NCBI GenBank assembly: GCA_015662355.1
Contig: DQUI01000063.1
Location: 1 to 32,926 of the forward strand
From: Methanothermococcus okinawensis
GTDB lineage: Archaea; AGJL01; Methanococci; Methanococcales; Methanococcaceae
DNA length: 32,926 bases
Reading direction: 5' to 3'
Shown here: piece after piece, positions 1-7,133 of the stretch
Layout of the letters: each line of letters starts with the position of its first letter
How positions within the stretch are numbered: the first letter of the stretch is position 1
Program-made: the position numbers and the translations under genes
Notes under the pieces: model-generated
What the model saw: the letters and a program-made list of their open reading frames with translations, nothing else
Told to the model about the DNA's origin: nothing
The model's database searches: none

Positions 1-1580
1 CTTACCTCTAAGTTTTTTACAATCTCTTCATCAAGTATTTTAAATCCATACTGATACTGGAGCATCCTGTCTATTCTTATAATATCTCTGTCTATCTTCT
101 CTTTACTCTCCCTAGAGTTGTAGTAGCTGATATAGTAGTTGTAGGTAACAATATCCATAATCTTCTCTCTGTATCTCTCCATAAACTCCTTTACAAACTT
201 CTTATTGTGCTCCCTCTCAACATCGTAAAGTTCAGGTATCTCACTCTGTAGTAGGGGATAGATAATATCTATGTTCAGTGGTATCAGCCCAAATACGTCA
301 TCCTTTACAAGGACATCTACGTCACTTGGAGGGATGTTAAGGTTCTCACTGTAAGGTTTCTCCACATCTTTAGACACTGTAGTTATAAATATCTTCTCAA
401 ATTTTATCCTGTGTATCCTCTCCTTATGCCTTATAACCTCAGGTCTAAAGAGGCTCTCGTATCCCCCGTAGAAAAACCCAGACTTCTTAGTGACAGGATC
501 GAACTTCTCTATGAACTCCACATACTTTAAAGCCTGTCTGTAGGCCTCTAACAACCTTGGATGACATCTACACCTTAACTCCACCAACTCCCAGAGGGAA
601 CCTTCCCTGATAGCCTCCTTTACCCTACTCATCTCCTCGAAACTTACATAGAGGTTATGTTCTGCCAGTAACTTCTCCCTCTCCCTCTTCTCCATGTTGT
701 ATAACTCCCTTGGGGAGTACTCACTACATACAGGGCAGGAGCATGGGAACTGTTTAAGATCCTTTAAATCCTCTAGATAGTAAGTACCGTACTCTGTTAG
801 ATATCTGTCGTCCTTGGCGTAGAGTGCATAGGCGGCACTGTCAAATAGATCACATCCCAGGAGAACAGAGAGGGCAAAGAGTGTAGGGTGGCCACATCCA
901 AAGAGATGGACAGGTTTGTTAGTGGGCAGTCCCATTTTTGTGTTTAGGATAACCTCTACAAGGGTCTTATAGTCGTACTTCTCCAGGAGGGGCACAACTG
1001 CACCTATAGGGTATATGTCAAAGTCCATACTACCCATAACCTCTGCACATCTTCTCCTTAGATCCATGTATGTGGACCCCTGAATAGTTCCATTTAGGAG
1101 CATCCTATAATTCTTCCTCTTTTTCAACTCAAGGGCCTCTTTACCTCTTCTTATAGTTTCCTCTACATCTCTTTCAGCAACTTCCCTATCTACATAGGGA
1201 GGTGTAGGGATATCCAGTATAGTTCCCACGTCTACCCCTATCTGCTCCTGGAACTCTACTATCTCCAGGGGTTCCACGTCTATATCTCCGTATACACTAA
1301 GTTGGAAGGAGCCACTGTCTGTGACCACTACTTTGTCAAATCCTATAAGACTATGGACCCCTTTCTCCTGGGCAGCCTTTCTAAGTTCTGGATTAGAGTA
1401 TATAATATAGGAGTTTGTAATCACCACATCTGCAAGTTTTTTAATCTTCTCCATAGGGACAAGTTGTTTCTCTGGATTTGGATGTATAACAGGCATTAGT
1501 GTTGGAGTTTCAACTGTTTTACCCCTTATCTCTAACTTCCCAATCTTTCCCAACCCATCTCTCGCCTTTATCTGGAACAT
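1..1580 (-). CDS. tgtA: Archaeosine tRNA-guanine transglycosylase TgtA, 3' end beyond window
   Basis: Seen: an open frame of about 526 codons running off the left edge, so it is missing from the ORF track. It contains TDSGSFQ near residue 88 (the TGT active-site region), a Zn-type CxCxxC followed by a His (FPCSCPVC ... AEH), and a typical (beta/alpha)8 TGT layout. Known: archaeal TgtA swaps G15 of tRNA for preQ0, the first tRNA-level step to archaeosine. Family members are about 600-650 aa with a C-terminal PUA domain, so that part lies outside the window. The start is fixed by AGGTGACTCT just before the ATG. It lies 40 bases after the upstream gene and has a possible TATA (TTTTTTATAACG), so it may be read both from the operon and from its own promoter. 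Confidence 0.93.
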   Translation of the reverse strand, partial: MFQIKARDGLGKIGKLEIRGKTVETPTLMPVIHPNPEKQLVPMEKIKKLADVVITNSYIIYSNPELRKAAQEKGVHSLIGFDKVVVTDSGSFQLSVYGDIDVEPLEIVEFQEQIGVDVGTILDIPTPPYVDREVAERDVEETIRRGKEALELKKRKNYRMLLNGTIQGSTYMDLRRRCAEVMGSMDFDIYPIGAVVPLLEKYDYKTLVEVILNTKMGLPTNKPVHLFGCGHPTLFALSVLLGCDLFDSAAYALYAKDDRYLTEYGTYYLEDLKDLKQFPCSCPVCSEYSPRELYNMEKREREKLLAEHNLYVSFEEMSRVKEAIREGSLWELVELRCRCHPRLLEAYRQALKYVEFIEKFDPVTKKSGFFYGGYESLFRPEVIRHKERIHRIKFEKIFITTVSKDVEKPYSENLNIPPSDVDVLVKDDVFGLIPLNIDIIYPLLQSEIPELYDVEREHNKKFVKEFMERYREKIMDIVTYNYYISYYNSRESKEKIDRDIIRIDRMLQYQYGFKILDEEIVKNLEV

Positions 1581-1620
1581 AGAGTCACCTTTCCCTACTT
1601 CTGTTAACGTTATAAAAAAG

Positions 1621-2427
1621 TTACATCTCTTCAATCTCCCTTATAATGTCCATAACCTCTTTATCCTTCCTCTTTATGGCGATATCCTTAATCTTCTTGA
1701 GAATATTCAAGTTCTTGTTAAAGAGTCTCTTGTACTCCCTACAGTACTCTAAAATATCCCTGTAGAACTCCTCCAATATCTTCCTGTTGTAGGCTGACAA
1801 CTGATAGGCTATAACACCCTTTAAAACACTCTCACTGGAGAAGAGGTAGAGGGGATGTATCCATATGATAGTCATATCCCCGTCTCTCTCTACAATATTT
1901 TCCACAATATCTAAATCCATGAATATATCTGTGTATACGATAAAGTTGTAGTTCTCCATCCCCTCTACCTCCCTTAACTCCTCACTTATTCTCTCCACAA
2001 TATCGTAGAACCTGTCAAGTTTTTTATCTAGCTCCTCCTCAGAGAGTTCGTTCCACTTCAATATTCTCTCCCTATGCTCGTATGTGATGTCCCTGTTAGG
2101 TCCAATAACCTTGTAGTTCCTGTCTACCTTGAAGGAGTACTCCCTAGATATCTCCGAAGATAGAAGTATCTCCAAGGTGTCGTTGTGGACATCCTCTAGA
2201 TTAACACCTTTGAGGGTATACCTCCTATCCTCCACCTTGAAGGACGGTAGTGATTCACAGTCCTCTAGAGATTCTACAGATCTCCTCTCCCCTGTATCCC
2301 TATCTACTAGGAGTAAACCTTGGAACTTTACATGATAGTTACAGGCCCTTATAAGGTCTTTAGAGTACTCGTCTAAATTTTTATAGATGTCTATAAGTAG
2401 CCTTCTTATAAGTCTTTTAGACTCCAT
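1621..2427 (-). CDS. Unrecognised conserved-looking protein, possible degenerate metallopeptidase fold
   Basis: I do not recognise the family. The ORF track starts it at 2481, but that start overlaps the upstream gene and begins with an unlikely peptide. The ATG at 2427 (MESKRL) has AGTGAT at good spacing, giving about 268 aa. The protein is charged and mostly helical, with no signal peptide or membrane segment. Near the C-terminus, SESVLKGVIAYQLSAYNRK resembles the helix of gluzincin metallopeptidases (GVIAHELAHY-like), but the HExxH positions read YQLSA, so no zinc site is expected there. That comparison is my inference. It sits between the Nip7-like gene and tgtA, probably in one transcript. 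Confidence 0.75.
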   Translation of the reverse strand: MESKRLIRRLLIDIYKNLDEYSKDLIRACNYHVKFQGLLLVDRDTGERRSVESLEDCESLPSFKVEDRRYTLKGVNLEDVHNDTLEILLSSEISREYSFKVDRNYKVIGPNRDITYEHRERILKWNELSEEELDKKLDRFYDIVERISEELREVEGMENYNFIVYTDIFMDLDIVENIVERDGDMTIIWIHPLYLFSSESVLKGVIAYQLSAYNRKILEEFYRDILEYCREYKRLFNKNLNILKKIKDIAIKRKDKEVMDIIREIEEM

Positions 2428-2456
2428 AGTATCACTGAAAAAATTTTTACAGTAAT

Positions 2457-2957
2457 TTACCCCCCTTCCCTTAAATACCATCCTTTATCTATAACGTTCT
2501 TAATGATCTTTCCTCCTCCGTAGTTACCAATACCGAGAAACTCCCTATCTACGTTAAATATAGCCAGTCTTCCCCCACCTTTCAACTCTAAAACAGAGGA
2601 TAAAAATATATCCCTACCGTATAGGAAGAGAGTCTCTCCCTTCCTATTTACTACGGCGTAGTTTTTAACGATGTCCTTAGATATAAGATCCATCCCCTCT
2701 AGGGATAGTGTAAATTTAACCTTGTTTTTATCTCTCTTAAAATTTCCAAATATTAGCCCTGCCCCGTAGATACTGTTAAACAGGTGAAGATTTTTTAAAA
2801 CATCCTCGGTGGCGTAGATAACGTTGTATCTATCTCTATCGTATAGGAGGTATAGATGCTGGAATTTAAAATTTTCTATATCCTCCCTACTGAGGTAATA
2901 ACTTAAGGTGTTTTTTATACTTTCTATCTCCTCTCTATTTAACGCCCTATACTTCAT
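2457..2957 (-). CDS. Nip7-like PUA-domain protein
   Basis: A protein of about 166 aa. The N-terminal half has the alpha/beta look of the Nip7/UPF0113 pre-PUA domain. The second half resembles the Nip7 PUA region: GETLFLYGRDIFLSSVLEL followed by FNVDREFLGIGNYG, comparable to SFLYGNHVLKSGL and LGFGVAAKS in eukaryotic Nip7. Known: Nip7 acts in ribosome biogenesis by binding pre-rRNA through its PUA domain. The track begins at a GTG (2966) inside the overlap with the upstream stop. The ATG at 2957, with GTGAG upstream, is the better start. It lies between a glycosyltransferase gene and an unknown gene plus tgtA. Family assignment is by remembered motif, not by search. Confidence 0.72.
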   Translation of the reverse strand: MKYRALNREEIESIKNTLSYYLSREDIENFKFQHLYLLYDRDRYNVIYATEDVLKNLHLFNSIYGAGLIFGNFKRDKNKVKFTLSLEGMDLISKDIVKNYAVVNRKGETLFLYGRDIFLSSVLELKGGGRLAIFNVDREFLGIGNYGGGKIIKNVIDKGWYLREGG

Positions 2958-2962
2958 TAATC

Positions 2963-3715
2963 TCACTGTTTTACTTTATCTTTAACTATCCTATCTCCCT
3001 TAAAGAATGACTTAACATCTGACATAATATATTTTAACACATCCACCATAACGTCAACTATCTTTCTGGTAGTAATATGGGAGTGGGCCTCTGGATGATA
3101 CTCCACATCGATGTACTCCTCCAATATCTTTGCCCCTTTTTTAGCTAGCTGTATAGCGATTAAATGCTCTACACTGTATCCTTCACCGAAGTATATATCC
3201 CTAAGGAGATCAGCCCTTATAATCCTGAAGCCACACTGGATATCCCTGAAGAGGTAGGGCCTACCTACGTAGAGGGATATAAGAATAGACATAAAAACAC
3301 TTGCTAGGAAGTTGGATATCTGCCTGTGGATAGGAATGGAGGAGTACTTCCTTATACCGAAAACAGCATCCCCTCCACATTCCCTCAGTTTTTTAAGCAT
3401 CTTTGGAATGTCCTTAGGCTTGTGCTGATAGTCCCCATCCATAAATAGAATGTAGTTGTATCCTAACTTTAGGGCTAACTCTGTCCCACTTTTAAGGGCC
3501 TTTGACTTACCTTCATTCCTCTCCTTGAATATGGTGTATATCCTGTTCCTATGTTCCCCTCTACTAAGATACTCCTGAATAACCTTTTTAGTGTTATCTG
3601 TACTTCCATCATCTACAACTAGTACATCTACAGGGATAGTGTTTAAATCCTTTAAAACCTTTAAAATATTTTTCTCCTCGTTGTAGGTTGGAATTATTAC
3701 TACAGTTCTCTCCAT
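2963..3715 (-). CDS. Family 2 glycosyltransferase (dolichyl-phosphate sugar synthase type)
   Basis: 250 aa with the GT-A fold signature: VVIIPTYNEE at the N-terminus, VVDDGSTDNT for nucleotide binding, FMDGDYQH as the DxD-like metal site near residue 93, and QCGFRIIRADLL in the acceptor region. The length fits DPM1-like enzymes without a membrane domain. Known: this family moves a sugar from a nucleotide sugar to dolichyl phosphate or a related acceptor; the sugar cannot be told from sequence. It is the first gene of the leftward operon and diverges from hypF across 94 bases. GAGGAAAC precedes its ATG. Its link to the RNA-related genes downstream is not obvious. Confidence 0.88.
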   Translation of the reverse strand: MERTVVIIPTYNEEKNILKVLKDLNTIPVDVLVVDDGSTDNTKKVIQEYLSRGEHRNRIYTIFKERNEGKSKALKSGTELALKLGYNYILFMDGDYQHKPKDIPKMLKKLRECGGDAVFGIRKYSSIPIHRQISNFLASVFMSILISLYVGRPYLFRDIQCGFRIIRADLLRDIYFGEGYSVEHLIAIQLAKKGAKILEEYIDVEYHPEAHSHITTRKIVDVMVDVLKYIMSDVKSFFKGDRIVKDKVKQ

Positions 3716-3809
3716 ATAGTTTCCTCATAAAATAGGTTATAAAAATAGTAAAAAAAGTTTAAGATTATTATTTTTATACTTTACCTATTATATTAGTTAG
3801 GGATAGATT
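3716..3809. promoter_or_regulatory. Divergent promoter region, glycosyltransferase operon / hypF
   Basis: An AT-rich 94-base gap between divergent start codons. TATTTTTATAC at about 3769-3779 is a plausible TATA box for hypF. On the other strand TATTTTTATAA (plus 3737-3747) is a candidate for the leftward operon, though it sits close to the ATG. AGGGATAGATT before the hypF ATG is its ribosome binding site. TATA positions are judged by eye. Confidence 0.5.
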
Positions 3810-6125
3810 ATGAAAAAGAGGATAGTTGTAAAGGGTATAGTCCAGGGGGTTGGATTCAGGCCTTTCATCTACAGGATAGCCAGGGAGAACAACTTGAAAG
3901 GTTATGTAAAGAACATGGGAAATTACGTTGAGATAGTAGTAGATGGGAATGAGAAAGATATAGAGAACTTTTTAAGGGATATAAGGGATAAAAAACCCCC
4001 TCTAGCCTCTATAGAGGAAATAGAGATAGGGGACTACAACCTCCCCCTCCATTACAGAGGTTTTACTATAGAGGGAAGTGGTGGAGGGGGAGAAGGTGTT
4101 GGCACAGTACCTCCAGATGTATCTATATGTGAGGAGTGTTTAAGGGAGATGTGGGACAGGGGGAACAGGAGATACAGATATCCCTTTATAGCATGTACAA
4201 ACTGTGGCCCTAGATTTACTATAGTAAAGAGACTACCTTACGACAGGGATAACACCTCCATGGCCCAGTTCCCCCTATGTGAGGAGTGTCTAAGGGAGTA
4301 CACTAACCCCCTAGATAGGAGGTTCCACGCCCAGGCGACCTGCTGTCCAAGATGTGGGCCGAAGGTGTATTTGCTAGACAGTGATGGAAATATACTGTAT
4401 CAGGGGGACGATGCTATAGTTGAGGGGGTGAAACTTCTAAATGAAGGTAATATCCTAGCTGTGAAAGGTATTGGAGGTACCCATCTTGCCTGTAGATGTG
4501 ATAGAGATGACGTTGTCTTAAAACTTAGAAGGAATCTAAATAGACCTACTCAACCTTTTGCAGTAATGGCTAAGGAGGAAGATGTTGAACTCTTTGCAGA
4601 GATAGAGGAAGAGTGGGCGCTTCTAAAGTCTCCAAGGAGACCTATTGTAGTAGTTAAGAAGGGAAAGGATTATAGTAGTTACTTCTCAAGATACGTCTCC
4701 AACTTAGATACAGTAGGGGTCATGCTACCTTACTCTGGGTTACACTACCTCCTCTTGGAGTCTTCAGAGGCCCTGGCCTACGTGATGACCTCTGCAAATT
4801 TCCCTGGACATCCTATGGTCAAAGACAACAGGGAGATAGTTCAGAAGTTGAAAGGTGTTAGTGATTACTTTTTAATCCACGACAGGGAGATTGTAAATAG
4901 ATGTGACGACAGTGTAGTGAAGAAGGTGAACAGTAGAAAGGTGTTCCTCAGAAGGTCTAGGGGATACGTCCCAGAACCTGTTGTAGTATTAAATCACAGG
5001 GATATTAGGGAAAACAGGGAGAACATAATTGCAGTAGGTCCTGAGATGAATTCAACGGCATGTTTAGTAAAGGGTAACAGATTCTATCTATCTCAGCACA
5101 TTGGCAATACCTCAAAGTACGAGACGTTTAAATTCCTGAGAGAGGGGATAGAAAACCTACTGAGGATTACGGACACTAGAGATATCCACGGGGTTGTATG
5201 TGATCTACACCCAGGTTATAACTCTACAAGGCTGGCTAAGGAGTTGGCAGAGAGATTTGATGCAGAACTCTACAGCATACAACACCACAAGGCCCACACC
5301 TACTCCCTCCTTGGAGACGAGGACAACTTTCAGGAATCTATAGTTATTGCAGTAGACGGTATAGGTTATGGAGAGGATAATAAGATCTGGGGTGGTGAGG
5401 TCTTCATATACAGGGACAACACTATAGAGAGGCTAGGGCACCTGGAGGAGCAGTACATGCCTGGTGGAGATTTATGTACAGAGTATCCCCTTAGGATGCT
5501 AATGGCTATACTCTACAAGAGACTAAACAGGGAGGAGTTGCTAGAGTTTATAGGGAGCTATAACATCTTGGATTATAGGACCTTGGAACTTATACTCTTC
5601 CAGCTAGATAGGGGGATAAACGTTATAGAGACTACATCCTGTGGTAGAGTACTAGACGCTATATCTGCCATGCTCTCCATCTGTCATAGAAAAACCTACG
5701 ATGGGGAACCTGCTATAAGGTTGGAGAGTTTTGTAAGATCTAGAGGTTATGGAGACAGGGAGTATAGGAGATGTCTAGAGATAGTAAGAGAGGATATAAA
5801 GATAAAGAACAGTAGACTTATTACCAGCGACCTAGTTTACAGGGCCTACAACATGCTGTTAGAGGGGTATGAGAGGGAATTCATAGGGCTCTATATCCAT
5901 CTAGCTATAGGTGAGGGTCTCTCCTCCATGGCTGTAGAGTTTGGGGAGAGGGAGGGTGTAGAGTATATAGGTCTCACTGGAGGAGTATCCTACAACAGTA
6001 TAATCTCTCAGGTGGTGAAAAGGAGAGTTGAAGAGGAGGGTTTTAAATTCCTCTATCACAGTAGGGTGCCAAATGGAGACGGAGGTATAAGTTTCGGCCA
6101 AGCTATAGGATATATTTTAAAGTAA
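3810..6125 (+). CDS. hypF: Carbamoyltransferase HypF, [NiFe] hydrogenase maturation
   Basis: 771 aa with the full HypF domain order. An acylphosphatase domain (VQGVGFRPF, residues 11-19) is followed by two zinc fingers (C107xxC110/C129xxC132 and C157xxC160/C179xxC182), a YrdC-like domain (about 200-385), and a Kae1-like domain with HHKAH at 492-496, GLTGGVSYN near 721 and NGDGGISFGQ near 755. Known: HypF makes carbamoyl adenylate from carbamoyl phosphate and ATP and passes the carbamoyl group to the HypE C-terminal Cys, on the way to the cyanide ligands of [NiFe] hydrogenases. All signature residues I looked for are present, so it should be active. No hydrogenase or other hyp gene is in the window. 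A PurM-superfamily gene follows after 50 bases. Confidence 0.96.
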   Translation: MKKRIVVKGIVQGVGFRPFIYRIARENNLKGYVKNMGNYVEIVVDGNEKDIENFLRDIRDKKPPLASIEEIEIGDYNLPLHYRGFTIEGSGGGGEGVGTVPPDVSICEECLREMWDRGNRRYRYPFIACTNCGPRFTIVKRLPYDRDNTSMAQFPLCEECLREYTNPLDRRFHAQATCCPRCGPKVYLLDSDGNILYQGDDAIVEGVKLLNEGNILAVKGIGGTHLACRCDRDDVVLKLRRNLNRPTQPFAVMAKEEDVELFAEIEEEWALLKSPRRPIVVVKKGKDYSSYFSRYVSNLDTVGVMLPYSGLHYLLLESSEALAYVMTSANFPGHPMVKDNREIVQKLKGVSDYFLIHDREIVNRCDDSVVKKVNSRKVFLRRSRGYVPEPVVVLNHRDIRENRENIIAVGPEMNSTACLVKGNRFYLSQHIGNTSKYETFKFLREGIENLLRITDTRDIHGVVCDLHPGYNSTRLAKELAERFDAELYSIQHHKAHTYSLLGDEDNFQESIVIAVDGIGYGEDNKIWGGEVFIYRDNTIERLGHLEEQYMPGGDLCTEYPLRMLMAILYKRLNREELLEFIGSYNILDYRTLELILFQLDRGINVIETTSCGRVLDAISAMLSICHRKTYDGEPAIRLESFVRSRGYGDREYRRCLEIVREDIKIKNSRLITSDLVYRAYNMLLEGYEREFIGLYIHLAIGEGLSSMAVEFGEREGVEYIGLTGGVSYNSIISQVVKRRVEEEGFKFLYHSRVPNGDGGISFGQAIGYILK

Positions 6126-6143
6126 CACCTTACCAGTAGATAA

Positions 6144-6170
6144 CCTCCCCCGAGAGCTTTTAGGGGTAGG
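6144..6170 (+). promoter_or_regulatory. Hairpin covering the ribosome binding site of the downstream gene
   Basis: CCT-C-CCCC (6144-6151 with one extra C) can pair with GGGG-T-AGG (6163-6170): seven G-C or A-U pairs, one C/U mismatch and an 11-base loop. The 3' arm GGGGTAGG is the likely Shine-Dalgarno of the ATG at 6176, so folding would hide it. It stands out as a GC-rich element in an otherwise AT-rich gap. A regulatory role is inference. Confidence 0.4.
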
Positions 6171-6175
6171 ATAAC

Positions 6176-7057
6176 ATGGAACGAATAGAGTACGAGATAA
6201 AGCACGCCATAAAACACATGATGGAGACCCACTATCCTAGAAAAAAATTATGGGATATGGATCTTAAGGTAAAGGATCTAGTAAGGGGTATTAGGGCAGG
6301 GGATGACAGCGTAGTTATAGGTAGGAAGGTAATAAACATGGAGGGACCATATCCCTTAAAGTTAGGTTCAAAAACTGCCCTTATACATACATCCTGTGAT
6401 GTTGTAGCCATGGGGGCAAGACCTCTCTACGCCTTAAATGCAATACAGGCCCAGAGTGAGGAAGAGATAAAGATGGCTATAGAGGGTCTGAGGAGACAGT
6501 CCTTAGGTTTGGACATTCCAATCCTTGGGGGAAACACCCAGAGTGAAGAAGGTTTAAACTCCTGTATATCTGTAGTAGTATTTGGTGAGTTAGTAGGGGA
6601 TAGGGTAATTACAGATGGAGGTGCCCAGGTTGGAGATGTTGTACTTATGCTAGGACATCCTGTAGAGGGGGATATTGGGGAGAGAATCCAGAGGGCTAAA
6701 AACAAGTATTGTACATTTTTACGTATAGTGGAGGAGGGCATTGAAGTTAACGCCTGTAAGGATGCCTCCAGAGGAGGTTGGCTATGTAACATACTTGAGA
6801 TGATAGTAAAGGCCAAGGTAGGGGTTGAAATAACTGCCCTACCTTATCCCCGCTCTACTAGATATTTAGGGACTTATATCCTATGTACTAGGGAGGAGAA
6901 CCTAAAGGACATCCTAGATATATGTGTAGAGAAGAGATGCCCAGTTATCCCCTTTGGGAGAATTATGGAGAGGAAGGTATTTAAGATAGGGAAGAGGGAG
7001 TACATCACTGAAGAGGATTTCATGGATATTGTTGCCAAGTTTCCCTATAAACCATAG
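6176..7057 (+). CDS. AIR synthase/SelD/ThiL-superfamily protein, possibly methanogenesis marker 2
   Basis: 293 aa with the PurM-superfamily pattern: GDDSVVIG near residue 42, LHTSCDVVAMGA-like SCDVVAMGARPLYA near 93, a mid-protein GGNTQSEEG loop, and DASRGGWLCNILEM in the C-terminal half. Known: the superfamily (PurM, SelD, HypE, ThiL) binds ATP and phosphorylates or activates small substrates. It is not HypE, because the C-terminus ends AKFPYKP and lacks the PRxC tail that HypE carbamoylates. It best fits the selenophosphate synthetase-related archaeal group that includes the protein called methanogenesis marker 2; that assignment is from memory. It follows hypF by 50 bases and may be co-transcribed, but its ribosome binding site lies in a hairpin. 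Confidence 0.72.
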   Translation: MERIEYEIKHAIKHMMETHYPRKKLWDMDLKVKDLVRGIRAGDDSVVIGRKVINMEGPYPLKLGSKTALIHTSCDVVAMGARPLYALNAIQAQSEEEIKMAIEGLRRQSLGLDIPILGGNTQSEEGLNSCISVVVFGELVGDRVITDGGAQVGDVVLMLGHPVEGDIGERIQRAKNKYCTFLRIVEEGIEVNACKDASRGGWLCNILEMIVKAKVGVEITALPYPRSTRYLGTYILCTREENLKDILDICVEKRCPVIPFGRIMERKVFKIGKREYITEEDFMDIVAKFPYKP

Positions 7058-7075
7058 TTAGTCCTATTTTTAAGG

Positions 7076-7090
7076 AAAAATTATATATAG
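7076..7090 (+). promoter_or_regulatory. TATA-box promoter of the DUF505 gene
   Basis: AAAAATTATATATAG is a good archaeal BRE/TATA match in the 76-base gap. Transcription should begin near 7110, leaving a short leader before AGGTGGTGGA and the ATG at 7134. Confidence 0.55.
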
Positions 7091-7133
7091 AACCTTAATG
7101 TGGACAAATTTAAAAATTTAAAAAGGTGGTGGA

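Noticed and set aside
1302-1499. 65-aa plus-strand ORF
   Set aside because: Shadow of tgtA on the other strand, with no ribosome binding site and no family resemblance.
6176-7057. HypE identity for the gene after hypF
   Set aside because: No C-terminal PRxC tail and the core differs from HypE; only superfamily membership is supported.
7108-7126. Short repeat AATTTAAAAATTTAAAA
   Set aside because: Simple AT-rich leader sequence, too short and low in complexity to call a functional repeat.
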